The notes under the pieces: model-generated | The model's database searches: none | What the model was told of the DNA's origin: nothing | The model's input: only the letters and a program-made list of their open reading frames with translations | Program-made: the position numbers and the translations under genes | In this document: one piece after another, positions 51,397 to 60,694 of the stretch | Layout: each line of letters begins with the position of its first letter | How positions within the stretch are numbered: position 1 is the first letter of the stretch | DNA from: Salinihabitans flavidus | GTDB taxonomy: Bacteria > Pseudomonadota > Alphaproteobacteria > Rhodobacterales > Rhodobacteraceae | Direction of reading: 5' to 3' | DNA: 64,000 nt | Assembly (NCBI RefSeq): GCF_900110425.1 | Contig: NZ_FODS01000002.1 | Coordinates: 186,001-250,000 of the forward strand

Positions 51397-52518
51397 ATGC
51401 CCGACGACGATACCCCGCGATCGAACACGCCGGAGCCGAAGCTGGTGTGCCGAAATCTGTGGAAGGTGTTCGGCACAAAGCCGGAAACCTGGTTCAAGGA
51501 TCAAGACGCGCTCCGCGACCCGGCTTCACTCGCGGAACGGATGCGCGACGACGGGCTGATCCCCGCGGCCGTCGATGTCAACTTCGAGGTCGCGCAGGGC
51601 GAGATCTTCGTCATCATGGGCCTGTCGGGGTCCGGGAAATCGACGGTCCTGCGCTGCCTGTCGCGTCTGGTCGAACCCACCTATGGCGAGGTGCTGCTCG
51701 ACGGTGAGGATCTGCTGCGCAAATCCGCGCGCGAGCTGATCGAGATCCGGCGCCACAAGATGGGCATGGTCTTTCAGAACTTCGGCCTGATGCCGCATCT
51801 GAACGTGATCGAGAACGTGACCTTTCCGCTGGCGCTTCAGGGCATGCCGGAAAAGGAACGCCGCAAGCGCGTGGAAAACGTCATCTCGCTGGTCGGTCTC
51901 GAAGGGCGCGAGGACAGCTACCCGCATCAACTCTCGGGCGGACAGCAGCAGCGCGTGGGCATTGCTCGCTCCCTCGCCGTGGAGCCCGATCTCTGGCTTC
52001 TCGATGAGCCGTTTTCCGCGCTCGATCCCATGATCCGGCGCCAGATGCAGGACGAGTTCCTGCATATTCAAAGCACGCTGAAAAAATCCATCATCTTCAT
52101 CACCCACGACTTTCTCGAGGCGCTGCGCATCGCGGACCGGATCATGCTGATGCGCGACGGCATGGTCGTCCAGATCGGCAGCCCGGTCGACCTGATCACC
52201 GACCCCGCCGATTCCTATGTCGCGGAATTCACCCGCGACGTTCCGCTGGTGCGGGTCATGACGGCGGCCGACGCCCTTGCCCCCGGCGGCGCGCAGGAAA
52301 CCCCCGAGGGTCTGCCCGAGGTCGATTCGACCGCCACGCTGGAAGACCTTCTGCCGCAAATGGCCGGGCGCCATGACTCCGTGATCGTGCGCAAGGGCGA
52401 TCGCGTCATCGGACAGGTCACGCCCGAAAGCCTGATCGACGCGCTGGCAAAGCGCACAAAGGCTCACGACGCTGCCATGGACGAAGACGGCAGCGAAATC
52501 GCGAAAGAGACGGCATGA
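51397..52518 (+). CDS. Quaternary-amine ABC transporter ATP-binding protein (ProV/TmoV-like)
   Basis: This 373-residue ATPase has Walker A GLSGSGKSTVLR, signature LSGGQQQRVGIARSLA, Walker B LWLLDEPFSALDP and the switch histidine in FITHDF. The long N-terminal extension (VFGTKPETWFKD onwards) and the C-terminal regulatory tail with a single CBS-like region (VIVRKGDRVIGQVTPESLIDAL) are typical of ProV/OpuAA proteins of betaine importers. The ATG at 51397 follows GAGGA. Its stop overlaps the permease start (ATGA). Confidence 0.93.
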   Translation: MPDDDTPRSNTPEPKLVCRNLWKVFGTKPETWFKDQDALRDPASLAERMRDDGLIPAAVDVNFEVAQGEIFVIMGLSGSGKSTVLRCLSRLVEPTYGEVLLDGEDLLRKSARELIEIRRHKMGMVFQNFGLMPHLNVIENVTFPLALQGMPEKERRKRVENVISLVGLEGREDSYPHQLSGGQQQRVGIARSLAVEPDLWLLDEPFSALDPMIRRQMQDEFLHIQSTLKKSIIFITHDFLEALRIADRIMLMRDGMVVQIGSPVDLITDPADSYVAEFTRDVPLVRVMTAADALAPGGAQETPEGLPEVDSTATLEDLLPQMAGRHDSVIVRKGDRVIGQVTPESLIDALAKRTKAHDAAMDEDGSEIAKETA

Positions 52519-54569
52519 CAGAGATCCGGCGATGGGTTTCAGGCGGCTCCGCATGGGCCGTCCTGATCGCACTGACGCTTGTCCTGCTTTTGCAACGCGA
52601 CGCCCTGCCCTGGGCGATCCGCTTTCCCGACGGGTGGGCGGTCCCGCTGACGCCCTGGCTGAATGCGGGCATGAACTGGGTGATCGACTCCTTCGGCATC
52701 TATTTCCGGGCGTTCTCCGATCAGCTCTCGGTGCTGATGCGCTGGATTCGCGACGGGATCAACAGCCTGCCCTGGGCGGCGATCGTCGCGCTGGTCGCCT
52801 TCATGGCCTATGCGGTATCGGGCTGGAAGCTGGCGGTGTTTTCCTTCGCGGCGATGTTCTACATGGTCCTGATCGGCTTCTGGACAGAGGCGATGAATTC
52901 GCTCGCGCTGGTCGCCCTGTCGGTGCCTATGGCGGTGATCATCGGCTTCTTCACCGGCGCGCTCGGGTTCGCAAGCGACCGGGCCGACCGCATCATCCGC
53001 CCCACGATGGACATGATGCAGACCATCCCGGCCTTTGCCTACCTTCTGCCCATCCTGCTGCTGTTCGGGTTCGGCCCGGTGGTCGGTCTGATCGCCAGCC
53101 TGCTCTACGCGGTGCCGCCGATGGTGCGCAACACCACGATGGGACTGGGCGCGGTCAACAGCGAGGTGATCGAGGCCGGAAGCATGTCCGGCGCCACCAG
53201 ACGGCAGCTTTTCTGGCGCGTCCGCGTGCCAAGCGCCATGCGTCAGATCCTTTTGGGCGTGAACCAGACGACGATGGCGGCGTTCTCGATGGTGATCATC
53301 GCCTCGATCATCGGCGGCACCGCCGACATCGGCTGGGAGGTGCTCAAATCCATCCGCCGCGCGGAATTCGGCGAAAGCCTGCTTCTGGGGCTGGTCATCG
53401 CCTTCATGGCGATGGTCATGGATCGCCTCACTGCGCAGATCGCCCGGCGCGATACCAGCGGGCCGGAGGCGCTCGAATGGGCCCGGCCAAGGGTGCTGTG
53501 GCTCTCCGCACTGGTTCTGGCCATCGCGATCACGGCTCTGGCGCAGGTGCTACCGTTCCTGAAAACCTACCCCGCCGCATGGGAATTCTACCCCGCCGGA
53601 CGGCTCAATTCCGCAGTCCAGTATATCGTCACCGAATTCACCGTGACCATCAACTATATCAAGCAGGTGGCCTTCTTCTTCGTCATGCTGCCGGTGAAAA
53701 TGGGCTTGGAAAAGACGATCACCCCCTTCTCCTGGGGGTTTGCCTTCACCGACACGCTCAAGATCGGCTACGCTGTTGCCGTGCTGGCACTGGCGGCGCT
53801 GTCGTGGCAGCGGCGAAGCTGGCGCGCGGCGGCGCTGGTGATCTTCTTCGGTATGCTGCTTTTCGTCGGGATCACCGGCATGCCCTGGCCGGCCCTGATC
53901 GCCATGGCGACCCTTCTGGCCTATCAGACCGGGGGCCGGCGGCTCGCGCTCGGCATGTTGGCGGGGCTTGGCTTCCTGCTGCTCGCCGGGGTGTGGGAAG
54001 AGGCGATGCTCTCGATCTACCTCTGCGGCCTCGCGGTGCTGTTCTGCTTCCTGATCGGCGGCGCGCTCGGCGTTCTGGCGGCAGAGTTCGATTCCGTCTC
54101 CGCCGCCCTGCGCCCGTTCAACGACACGCTTCAGACCATGCCGCTTTTCGTGATCCTCATTCCCTTCGTGATGATCTTCAAGATCGGTGAGTTCACCGCG
54201 CTTCTGGCGATCATCGCCTACGCCATCGTGCCGTCGATCCGCTACACCGAACACGGCATCCGCAGCGTCTCCAAAGAGGTGATCGAGGCGGCCACCGCAA
54301 GCGGCTGCACCCCCCTGCAATTGCTGTGGCGTGTGAAACTCCCGCTGGCCGCGCCGGTCATCCTGCTCGGGCTGAACCAGACGATCATGTATGCCATTGC
54401 CATGCTCGTCATCGCCGCGCTCGTGGGCACCAGCGATCTGGGGCAACTGGTCTATATCGGTCTGGGCGACGGCGATTTCGGCGTCGGCATCGTCGCCGGG
54501 GTGGGCATGGCGATCATCGCCATGCTGGCCGACCGCATGACCCAGGCGATGGGCGGCCGCCCGAAATAA
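52515..54569 (+). CDS. Quaternary-amine ABC transporter permease with two fused permease domains (ProW/TmoW-like)
   Basis: This 684-residue permease contains two complete BPD_transp_1-type domains in tandem. The first lies around residues 130-300 (EAGSMSGATRRQLFWRVRVPSAM is its coupling loop) and the second around 500-680 (EAATASGCTPLQLLWRVKLPLAAP is the matching loop). One polypeptide can thus supply both halves of the channel that usually form from two ProW copies. I recall long permeases of this kind in marine Rhodobacterales importers such as TmoXVW for trimethylamine N-oxide. It overlaps the ATPase gene by four bases. Confidence 0.92.
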   Translation: MTEIRRWVSGGSAWAVLIALTLVLLLQRDALPWAIRFPDGWAVPLTPWLNAGMNWVIDSFGIYFRAFSDQLSVLMRWIRDGINSLPWAAIVALVAFMAYAVSGWKLAVFSFAAMFYMVLIGFWTEAMNSLALVALSVPMAVIIGFFTGALGFASDRADRIIRPTMDMMQTIPAFAYLLPILLLFGFGPVVGLIASLLYAVPPMVRNTTMGLGAVNSEVIEAGSMSGATRRQLFWRVRVPSAMRQILLGVNQTTMAAFSMVIIASIIGGTADIGWEVLKSIRRAEFGESLLLGLVIAFMAMVMDRLTAQIARRDTSGPEALEWARPRVLWLSALVLAIAITALAQVLPFLKTYPAAWEFYPAGRLNSAVQYIVTEFTVTINYIKQVAFFFVMLPVKMGLEKTITPFSWGFAFTDTLKIGYAVAVLALAALSWQRRSWRAAALVIFFGMLLFVGITGMPWPALIAMATLLAYQTGGRRLALGMLAGLGFLLLAGVWEEAMLSIYLCGLAVLFCFLIGGALGVLAAEFDSVSAALRPFNDTLQTMPLFVILIPFVMIFKIGEFTALLAIIAYAIVPSIRYTEHGIRSVSKEVIEAATASGCTPLQLLWRVKLPLAAPVILLGLNQTIMYAIAMLVIAALVGTSDLGQLVYIGLGDGDFGVGIVAGVGMAIIAMLADRMTQAMGGRPK

Positions 54570-54595
54570 CGCCCCCGGTTCAGGAAAGGCCCCTC

Positions 54596-56035
54596 ATGCT
54601 TACTGCCGACGACTACCGCGCCCATGACGCCCTCGGCCTCGCCGCGCTTGTGCGCGCCGGCGAGGTCACCGCCGCGGAGGTGACAGAGGCCGCCCTGGCG
54701 CAGATCGATCGGCTCAACCCCGCGCTCAACGCGGTGATCCTGCGCGACGACACGCAAGCGCGCGCCGCGGCGCGGGCGGTGCCCTCCGGCGCGCCGTTCA
54801 CGGGCGTTCCGTTCCTGGCCAAGGACATCAATGTGCAGGTGCGGGGATGGCCGCTCACACACGCCTGCCGCTTCTTCGACGGCGCCGACAGCGCCACCGC
54901 CGACAGCGCGCTCGCACGGCGCTGGCGCGCCGCCGGTCTCGCCGTCATCGGGCGCAGCAACACGCCCGAGTTTGCCACCGACTTCGCCTGCGAGCCGGAG
55001 CTTTACGGCCCCACGCTCAACCCTTGGGACAAGGCGCGTACCCCCGGCGGGTCGAGCGGCGGTGCGGCGGCGGCGGTGGCCGCCGGGATGGTGCCCATGG
55101 CGCATGCCTCCGATTCCGGCGGCTCTATCCGCGTGCCCGCCGCCTGCTGCGGGCTGTTCGGTTTCAAACCCACAAGCGGGCGGGTGGCCACCGGCTCCCC
55201 GCTCGGCCCTCTCGTGGGCGGGCTCAACTGTGATCATGTCCTAAGCCGGAGCGTGCGCGATTCCGCCGCCATGCTCGACGCCACCGCCGCGCCGGAGACG
55301 GGCACCCCCTGCCCGCTGGCCGCGCCCCCCGCAGGCGGCTATCTCGCGGCCCTCGTTCAGCCGCCGCCACCGCTGCGCATCGGCCTCTGCGCCGCCGCCG
55401 CCACCGGCCAGCACCCCGAAGCGGAGATCGCGGAACTGCTGACCCGAACCGGCCAGCTTCTGGAGTCCCTCGGACACCACGTCGCACCCTTCGACTGGCC
55501 CGGCCATATCGACGCGGCAGAGGCGGCCGCGCCCCTCTGGGCCTCTGAAATCGCCCTGCTCGTCGAGCAACGCAGCCAGGCGCTCGGACGCGCGCCGCAA
55601 AACGACGAGCTTGGCCCGATCGTGCGCTTCGGCCTCGAAGCGGCGGCTCGGTTGACGATGACGGATGCCGCGCGTCTGCGCCGCACCCGCTGGGACATCC
55701 GCCGCCGCGTGGCGGAGGTGATGGCGCCCTTCGACATCCTCCTGTCCCCGGTGACGGCCACGCCCCCGCCCGCCTCGGGGCTGCTGGGCGACGCGGCGCG
55801 CCGCGGCGTCGACGACTGGGGCGATCTGGCCGAGGCCTTCGCCCCCTATACCGAGATCTTCAACTTGACCGGGCAGCCCGCCATGTCGGTGCCCCTTCAT
55901 CAGGGGGCCGATGGCCTGCCCGTCGGGATGCAGCTTGCCGCGCGGGTGGGCGAGGATGCGCTGCTCCTCCGCCTCGCCCGGCAGTTGGAGCAGGCCGCCC
56001 CCTGGGCGCAGCGCCGCCCGCCGACCGCCGCCTGA
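54596..56035 (+). CDS. Amidase (amidase-signature family)
   Basis: This 479-residue hydrolase has the amidase-signature Ser-cisSer-Lys triad: the lysine in [11 protein letters not shown], the cis-serine in [14 protein letters not shown], and the nucleophilic serine in [26 protein letters not shown]. It cleaves a carboxamide to acid and amine. The ATG at 54596 follows AGGAAAGG. It lies 26 bp downstream of the permease, so the imported compound may contain or be converted into an amide. The family is broad and the substrate is not predictable. Confidence 0.92.
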   Translation: MLTADDYRAHDALGLAALVRAGEVTAAEVTEAALAQIDRLNPALNAVILRDDTQARAAARAVPSGAPFTGVPFLAKDINVQVRGWPLTHACRFFDGADSATADSALARRWRAAGLAVIGRSNTPEFATDFACEPELYGPTLNPWDKARTPGGSSGGAAAAVAAGMVPMAHASDSGGSIRVPAACCGLFGFKPTSGRVATGSPLGPLVGGLNCDHVLSRSVRDSAAMLDATAAPETGTPCPLAAPPAGGYLAALVQPPPPLRIGLCAAAATGQHPEAEIAELLTRTGQLLESLGHHVAPFDWPGHIDAAEAAAPLWASEIALLVEQRSQALGRAPQNDELGPIVRFGLEAAARLTMTDAARLRRTRWDIRRRVAEVMAPFDILLSPVTATPPPASGLLGDAARRGVDDWGDLAEAFAPYTEIFNLTGQPAMSVPLHQGADGLPVGMQLAARVGEDALLLRLARQLEQAAPWAQRRPPTAA

Positions 56036-56058
56036 CCCGCACAACGAAAGCCCCGCCC

Positions 56059-56814
56059 GTGAGCAAACATCCCCTGATCGCCCTCTGGTGCCACCCCAGA
56101 TCCATGTCCACGGCGATGGAGCGGATGATGCGCGCGCGCGGCGACGTGAAATGCTTCCACGAGCCGTTCATGTATCACTACTACCTCGGCGAGGGCCGCG
56201 GCCGCTTTCCGCATTTCGAACCGCAGGACGATCACCCGCAACGCTATGACGCGATCAAGACCATGCTGTTCGACGCGGCAGAAGCCGGGCCGGTGTTCTT
56301 CAAGGACATGAGCTATTACGTCATCCCCGACGCCCTCACCGACGATGACCTGCTCACCCGGGTCGCCAATGTCTTTCTGGTGCGCGATCCGCGCCGCTCC
56401 ATCGCCTCGTATTACAAGCTGGACCCGGAGCTGAGCCTGCCCGAGATCGGGCTGGAGGCGCAGTACCGCCACGCCTCCCATATCGCCGAACGGCTGGGCG
56501 TCTGGCCCCTCGTGCTGGAGGCCGACCGCGTGCAGGCCGACCCGCAGACCAGCGCCGACGCGCTCTTTGCCGCCGGCGGGTTGCCGCCGGCGCCGCATGC
56601 GCTCGACCTCGGGGCGGCGGGACGGCCGAAGGACTGGGAAGGCGTGGCGAACTGGCACCGCGAGGCGCTGTCGCACGACCGCATCCGCGCGCCCGAAACC
56701 CTGCCCGACGCCGACGAGGTGTTCGAAGCGGCGGCCCACAAGGCGCCGCGCCTGCGGGCGATGCTGGATCATCACTGGCCGTTCTACGAAAAACTGCGCG
56801 CCCGCGCGCTCTGA
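56059..56814 (+). CDS. P-loop sulfotransferase-family protein
   Basis: This 251-residue protein resembles sulfotransferases. The N-terminal WCHPRSMSTAMERMM loop corresponds to the 5'-phosphosulfate (PAPS)-binding loop, and FLVRDPRRSIASYYK to the 3'-phosphate site. Such enzymes transfer sulfate to hydroxyl groups. Some bacterial members of this branch are only structurally related, so activity is not certain. The start is GTG at 56059, 23 bp after the amidase gene, and it appears to be the last gene of the importer operon. Confidence 0.82.
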   Translation: MSKHPLIALWCHPRSMSTAMERMMRARGDVKCFHEPFMYHYYLGEGRGRFPHFEPQDDHPQRYDAIKTMLFDAAEAGPVFFKDMSYYVIPDALTDDDLLTRVANVFLVRDPRRSIASYYKLDPELSLPEIGLEAQYRHASHIAERLGVWPLVLEADRVQADPQTSADALFAAGGLPPAPHALDLGAAGRPKDWEGVANWHREALSHDRIRAPETLPDADEVFEAAAHKAPRLRAMLDHHWPFYEKLRARAL

Positions 56815-56820
56815 CCGGCG

Positions 56821-57150
56821 TCAGTGGGTGGTGGTGTTCGAGAACAGGTTGATCACCGCGATCCCGCCAATGATCATCACCATCCCGACGATCGCGGGAA
56901 AATCGAGTTTCTGACCGAACAGGAAATAAGCGATCATCGCGATGAAACAGATCCCGAGCCCCGACCAGATCGCATAGACGACCCCGACCGGCATGACCCG
57001 CAGTGTCAGCGCCAGAAGGTAAAAGGACACCGCGTAGCTTGCCACCATCACGACGGACGGGCCAAGGCGCGAGAATTGCTGGCTGGCCTGCAACGCGGTC
57101 GTGCCGATGGTTTCGAACAGGACCGCCACGGCCAGATAAAGCCAATGCAT
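56821..57150 (-). CDS. Small multidrug resistance (SMR) family transporter
   Basis: This 109-residue protein has four membrane helices and the essential membrane-embedded glutamate at position 13 (VLFETIGTTAL), as in EmrE and Gdx/SugE proteins that export cationic drugs or guanidinium in exchange for protons. YAIWSGLGI in the third helix is also typical of the family. The ATG at 57150 was chosen because GGAG precedes it by six bases; an ATG four codons upstream is possible. It converges with the sulfotransferase gene. A quaternary-cation exporter beside a quaternary-amine importer is notable but may be chance. Confidence 0.9.
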   Translation of the reverse strand: MHWLYLAVAVLFETIGTTALQASQQFSRLGPSVVMVASYAVSFYLLALTLRVMPVGVVYAIWSGLGICFIAMIAYFLFGQKLDFPAIVGMVMIIGGIAVINLFSNTTTH

Positions 57151-57341
57151 CGAGGGCTCCATGAAAATGGCGGAGGCCCCTGCGCCGTTCCCGCCGTGTC
57201 TGTCTGCTCCGCCGCTGGGACACACGCACGACTCAAGGCCGACATCCCCGGGAAATCTGCCGCTTCAGGATGTGGCACAAGATCCTCCGGCGCTCAAGGC
57301 CTTTCAACCCGCACCGCTCCGGCCCTGCACGGGCGGGGCTA

Positions 57342-57429
57342 TGGTGCGGGCGGTGGGACTCGAACCCACACGGGGCGAAAGCCCCTTCAGATTTTAAGTC
57401 TGATATGTCTACCATTCCATCACGCCCGC
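57342..57429 (-). tRNA. tRNA-Leu (anticodon TAA)
   Basis: The minus strand folds as a class II tRNA with acceptor stem GCGGGCG/CGCCCGC, a D-arm with GGAATGGTAGACA, and the anticodon stem TCAGA/TCTGA around loop CTTAAAA, which gives anticodon TAA. A long variable arm (GGGGCTTTCGCCCC) and T-arm GTGGGTTCGAGTCCCAC follow. The encoded CCA is at 57342-57344. The long variable arm and anticodon identify tRNA-Leu reading UUA/UUG. Confidence 0.96.
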
Positions 57430-57535
57430 ATCCGGCGCGGAGCGGACCATAGACCGCATTCGTCGCGGGGGAAAACCCCCATTCGACGGGCGCGTTTTCA
57501 AAAGGGGCGCCTTGCGGCGCGACTCACACGCCTGT

Positions 57536-57574
57536 TGGGGGGTTCACCCCCCCCACGGTATTTGACCCGAGAAG
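57536..57574 (-). repeat. Second copy of the CTTCTCGGGTCAAATACC motif with adjacent G/C hairpin
   Basis: On the minus strand 57574-57557 matches 16398-16415 at 16 of 18 bases. Next to it a G-run (57537-57542) faces a C-run (57547-57554), able to pair as a hairpin. The 327-bp stretch between the tRNA and xseA contains this motif, copy D of the 80-bp element, and otherwise nothing recognised. Confidence 0.65.
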
Positions 57575-57674
57575 ATGCGGCAGACGTCCTGCCCTTTCTC
57601 TGTTCCGAAAATACTCGAAAAAGCAACGCCCGCCGCGTTCACAGCGGCCAAAGACGGCGTGGCGCGAAGTTCGA

Positions 57675-57754
57675 CACCGACGCGATACCGACGCGATACC
57701 GACGTGATACCGAAACGGCTTTTTTAGCGATTTCAGCGTGTTAACCATGATTCG
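57675..57754 (+). repeat. 80-bp dispersed intergenic element, copy D
   Basis: CACCGAC, TACCGAC, TACCGAC and TACCGAA start at 57675, 57686, 57697 and 57708 (11-bp period). GTTAAC is at 57740-57745 (offset 65) and TGATTCG at 57748-57754 (offset 73). It matches copy A over TTTTTTAGCGATTTCAG between the motifs and GTTAAC. The end motif finishes two bases before the xseA stop codon on the opposite strand. Confidence 0.9.
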
Positions 57755-57756
57755 TA

Positions 57757-59310
57757 TCAGAAGAGGTTCCCCTGTTCCGGAGGCGTCTTCTTCGGCGTGG
57801 ATTTTCGCGGGCCCGGCTGACTCTGACCGGGTGTGAACCGCCCATCCGCGAACTCGATCTCCAGCGCTTGCGCCGCCCCCGCGGCGGCCCTTGTCGTGAC
57901 CACCGCGCCATCGCCCCAGACCACGGCATAGCCACGCTGCAGCGTCGCCTGATAGCTCAGCGTGTCAAGCATCCGTCCCCAGGCCGTCAACCGCTCACCG
58001 CGTGTGGTGATCTGCGCCTTTCCGGCCTTCTCCAGGCGCGCGGAAAGGTCTGTTACACGGCGTTTTTCCCGGGCGATCTCCTGCAGGATCGGTTGCGGGG
58101 ACAGGCGCTCCGCCCGCGCGTTCAGCATCTCGCGCCGCCGCTCCGCGCTGCGTTTCAGGGCCGGCGCCAGACGCGGGGCGCGCGCCTGAAGTTGCTCGCG
58201 CTTGCCTTGCACGGTCCGGCGCAGGGCCGAGGGGCGCAGGCTGCCGGTGACATGGCTCAGCCGAAGCCGCCGCTGGTCCACGCCCCGGATCAGCGCCTGC
58301 GGCAGCCGCGCGCCCACCGTATCGAGCTTCTGCGCGGCCCATTCGGTCAGCGTCCGAGGCCGGGGCAACGCACGGGACATATCTCTAAGTCTCTGGTTTC
58401 GCTGCGTAATCGCATAGCCGAGAGCCCGTGTCAGCCGCGCGCCCTGATCGTCCGTCCAGCTCAGAAGCTCCATCCGCACCGGCACCGCCAGTTCCGCCGC
58501 CGCCGTGGGCGTCGGCGCGCGCCGGTCGGCCGCGAGATCGATCAGCGTGGTGTCGGTCTCATGGCCGACCGCCGAGATCAGCGGGATCTGCGAAGCCGCC
58601 GCCGCCCGCACCACCGCTTCTTCGTTAAAGCCCCACAGATCCTCGATCGAGCCACCGCCGCGCGCCACGATGATCAGGTCGGGCCGGGGAAGCGGTCCGC
58701 CCGGTGTCAGCCGGTTGAATCCCTCGATCGCGCGCGCCACTTCGGGGGCGCATATTTCGCCCTGCACGGCCACCGGCCAGATCAGCACCTTGCGCGGAAA
58801 CCGATCCCGCAGACGGTGCAGGATGTCGCGGATCACCGCGCCGGAGGGGGAGGTGACGACCCCGATCACATCTGGCAGATAGGGCAGCGGCCGCTTGCGC
58901 GCCGGATCGAACAAGCCCTCGGCCTGCAACGCTTTCTTGCGCTTTTCCAGCATCGCCATCAGGGCACCGACCCCCGCCGGACGGATATCCTCGATGACGA
59001 TCTGGTATTTCGACTGCCCGCCGAATGTGGTGATGCGGCCGACGGCGACAACCTCCAGCCCCTCCTCGGGGCGGGTCGCCAGACGCGCGGCCACGCCCTT
59101 CCAGATCACGCCGGACAGCACGCTGCGGTCATCCTTGAGATCGAGGTAGATGTGACCCGACCGGGGACGGCTCACCCGACCGATCTCGCCGCGAATGCGG
59201 ACGTGGCCGAACTCCCCCTCGATCACGCGCTTGATCGCACCGCTGATCTCGGTGACGGTGAATTCCGGGGCGTTCGCGCCCTCTTCGGGCTCATCGATCA
59301 GGTCGGACAT
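57757..59310 (-). CDS. xseA: Exodeoxyribonuclease VII large subunit
   Basis: XseA with XseB degrades single-stranded DNA into short fragments. The 517-residue protein has an N-terminal OB-fold (FTVTEISGAIKRVIEGEFGHVRIRGEI, SGHIYLDLKD), the catalytic-domain segments GVVTSPSGAVIRDI, ARGGGSIEDLWGFNEE, SAVGHETDTTLIDLAADRRAPTPTAAAE, and a long coiled-coil C-terminal half. The ATG at 59310 follows GAGGCGAG. It is divergent from purD. Confidence 0.97.
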   Translation of the reverse strand: MSDLIDEPEEGANAPEFTVTEISGAIKRVIEGEFGHVRIRGEIGRVSRPRSGHIYLDLKDDRSVLSGVIWKGVAARLATRPEEGLEVVAVGRITTFGGQSKYQIVIEDIRPAGVGALMAMLEKRKKALQAEGLFDPARKRPLPYLPDVIGVVTSPSGAVIRDILHRLRDRFPRKVLIWPVAVQGEICAPEVARAIEGFNRLTPGGPLPRPDLIIVARGGGSIEDLWGFNEEAVVRAAAASQIPLISAVGHETDTTLIDLAADRRAPTPTAAAELAVPVRMELLSWTDDQGARLTRALGYAITQRNQRLRDMSRALPRPRTLTEWAAQKLDTVGARLPQALIRGVDQRRLRLSHVTGSLRPSALRRTVQGKREQLQARAPRLAPALKRSAERRREMLNARAERLSPQPILQEIAREKRRVTDLSARLEKAGKAQITTRGERLTAWGRMLDTLSYQATLQRGYAVVWGDGAVVTTRAAAGAAQALEIEFADGRFTPGQSQPGPRKSTPKKTPPEQGNLF

Positions 59311-59385
59311 CTCGCCTCGCTTGTCTCTTGGCTGGCGGCACCTTAGAACGCGCGCAACGGAAGGCCAAGCAGGAGCGCATCCCCC

Positions 59386-60648
59386 ATGAACATCCTCATT
59401 CTCGGCAGTGGCGGACGCGAGCATGCGCTGGCCTGGGCGGTGATGCAGAATCCCAAGTGCGACAAGCTCATCGTGGCGCCGGGCAATGCCGGGATCGCGC
59501 AGATCGCCACCTGCGCCGCGCTCGACATCGACAACCGCACCGCCGTGGTCAATTTCGCCGAGGAGAACGCGATTGATTTCGTGATCATCGGCCCCGAGGC
59601 GCCGCTGGCCGCAGGGGTGGCCGACCGCTTGCGTGAGGCCGGGCTGCTTGTCTTCGGCCCGTCGGCCGCCGCCGCCCGGCTAGAGGCGTCCAAGAGCTTC
59701 ACCAAGGAGATCTGCGCCGCCTCGGGCGCGCCCACGGCCGGCTATGCCCATTTCACCGAAGCCGGCCCCGCGAGGGCCCATGTGCGCGCGCAGGGCGCGC
59801 CCATCGTGGTCAAGGCCGACGGGCTCGCGGCGGGCAAGGGCGTGATCGTGGCGATGGATGAGCAGACCGCGCTCGACGCCATCGACGACATGTTCGGCGG
59901 TGAGTTCGGCGCGGCGGGCGCCGAGGTCGTGATCGAGGAGTTCATGGAGGGCGAGGAAGCCTCTTTCTTCGTGCTCTGCGACGGCGAGACGGTCCTGCCC
60001 ATCGGCACCGCACAAGATCACAAGCGCGTGGGAGAGGGCGATACCGGCCCCAACACAGGTGGCATGGGCGCCTATTCCCCCGCCCCGGTGCTCACCGACG
60101 CCATCGCGCAGAAGGCGCTGGACGAGATCATCCGCCCCACGGTGGCGGAAATGGCCCGGCGCGGCACGCCCTTTCAGGGGGTGCTCTATGCCGGATTGAT
60201 GATCGAGAACGAAACGCCCCGTCTGGTGGAATACAATGTCCGCTTCGGCGATCCCGAATGCCAGGTTCTGATGATGCGGCTTGGCGCGCAGGCGTTCGAC
60301 CTGATGCATGCCGCCGCCGAAGGACGGCTGGCGCAGGCGCGTGTGAACTGGGCCGACGATCATGCCCTGACCGTGGTGATGGCCGCCAACGGCTATCCCG
60401 GCGCCTATGAAAAGGGCAGCGTGATCAAGGGGCTGGATGCGCTGCCCGAAGACAGCGCGCGCATGGTCTTTCATGCCGGAACCACCGCGACGCACGGTGC
60501 GATCACCGCCAGCGGGGGCCGCGTTCTCAATGTCACCGCGCGCGGCGAGACGCTGCGCGATGCCCGCGAGCGGGCCTACGCGATGGTCGAGGCGATCGAC
60601 TGGCCCGAAGGGTTCTACCGGCACGACATCGGCTGGCGCGCGCTCTGA
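59386..60648 (+). CDS. purD: Phosphoribosylamine--glycine ligase
   Basis: PurD joins glycine to phosphoribosylamine with ATP in purine synthesis. The 420-residue ATP-grasp enzyme shows LILGSGGREHALAWA at the N-terminus, IVVKADGLAAGKGVIVA, the signature region EEFMEGEEASFFVLCDG, GDTGPNTGGMGAYSPAP and VRFGDPECQVLMMRL. Length and motifs are typical. Confidence 0.98.
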   Translation: MNILILGSGGREHALAWAVMQNPKCDKLIVAPGNAGIAQIATCAALDIDNRTAVVNFAEENAIDFVIIGPEAPLAAGVADRLREAGLLVFGPSAAAARLEASKSFTKEICAASGAPTAGYAHFTEAGPARAHVRAQGAPIVVKADGLAAGKGVIVAMDEQTALDAIDDMFGGEFGAAGAEVVIEEFMEGEEASFFVLCDGETVLPIGTAQDHKRVGEGDTGPNTGGMGAYSPAPVLTDAIAQKALDEIIRPTVAEMARRGTPFQGVLYAGLMIENETPRLVEYNVRFGDPECQVLMMRLGAQAFDLMHAAAEGRLAQARVNWADDHALTVVMAANGYPGAYEKGSVIKGLDALPEDSARMVFHAGTTATHGAITASGGRVLNVTARGETLRDARERAYAMVEAIDWPEGFYRHDIGWRAL

Positions 60649-60694
60649 GCGCGGCCCCGGCGCCGCGGGATTGGGATTTGCAGGTTGCGGCGGG

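Noticed and set aside
57524-57748. 74-codon open frame on the minus strand between xseA and tRNA-Leu
   Set aside because: It consists largely of the 80-bp element and the second repeat motif, and has no ribosome-binding site.
57430-57756. tRNA-Leu region considered as an integration (att) site of a genomic island
   Set aside because: No integrase gene and no direct repeat of the tRNA 3' end was found in the window.
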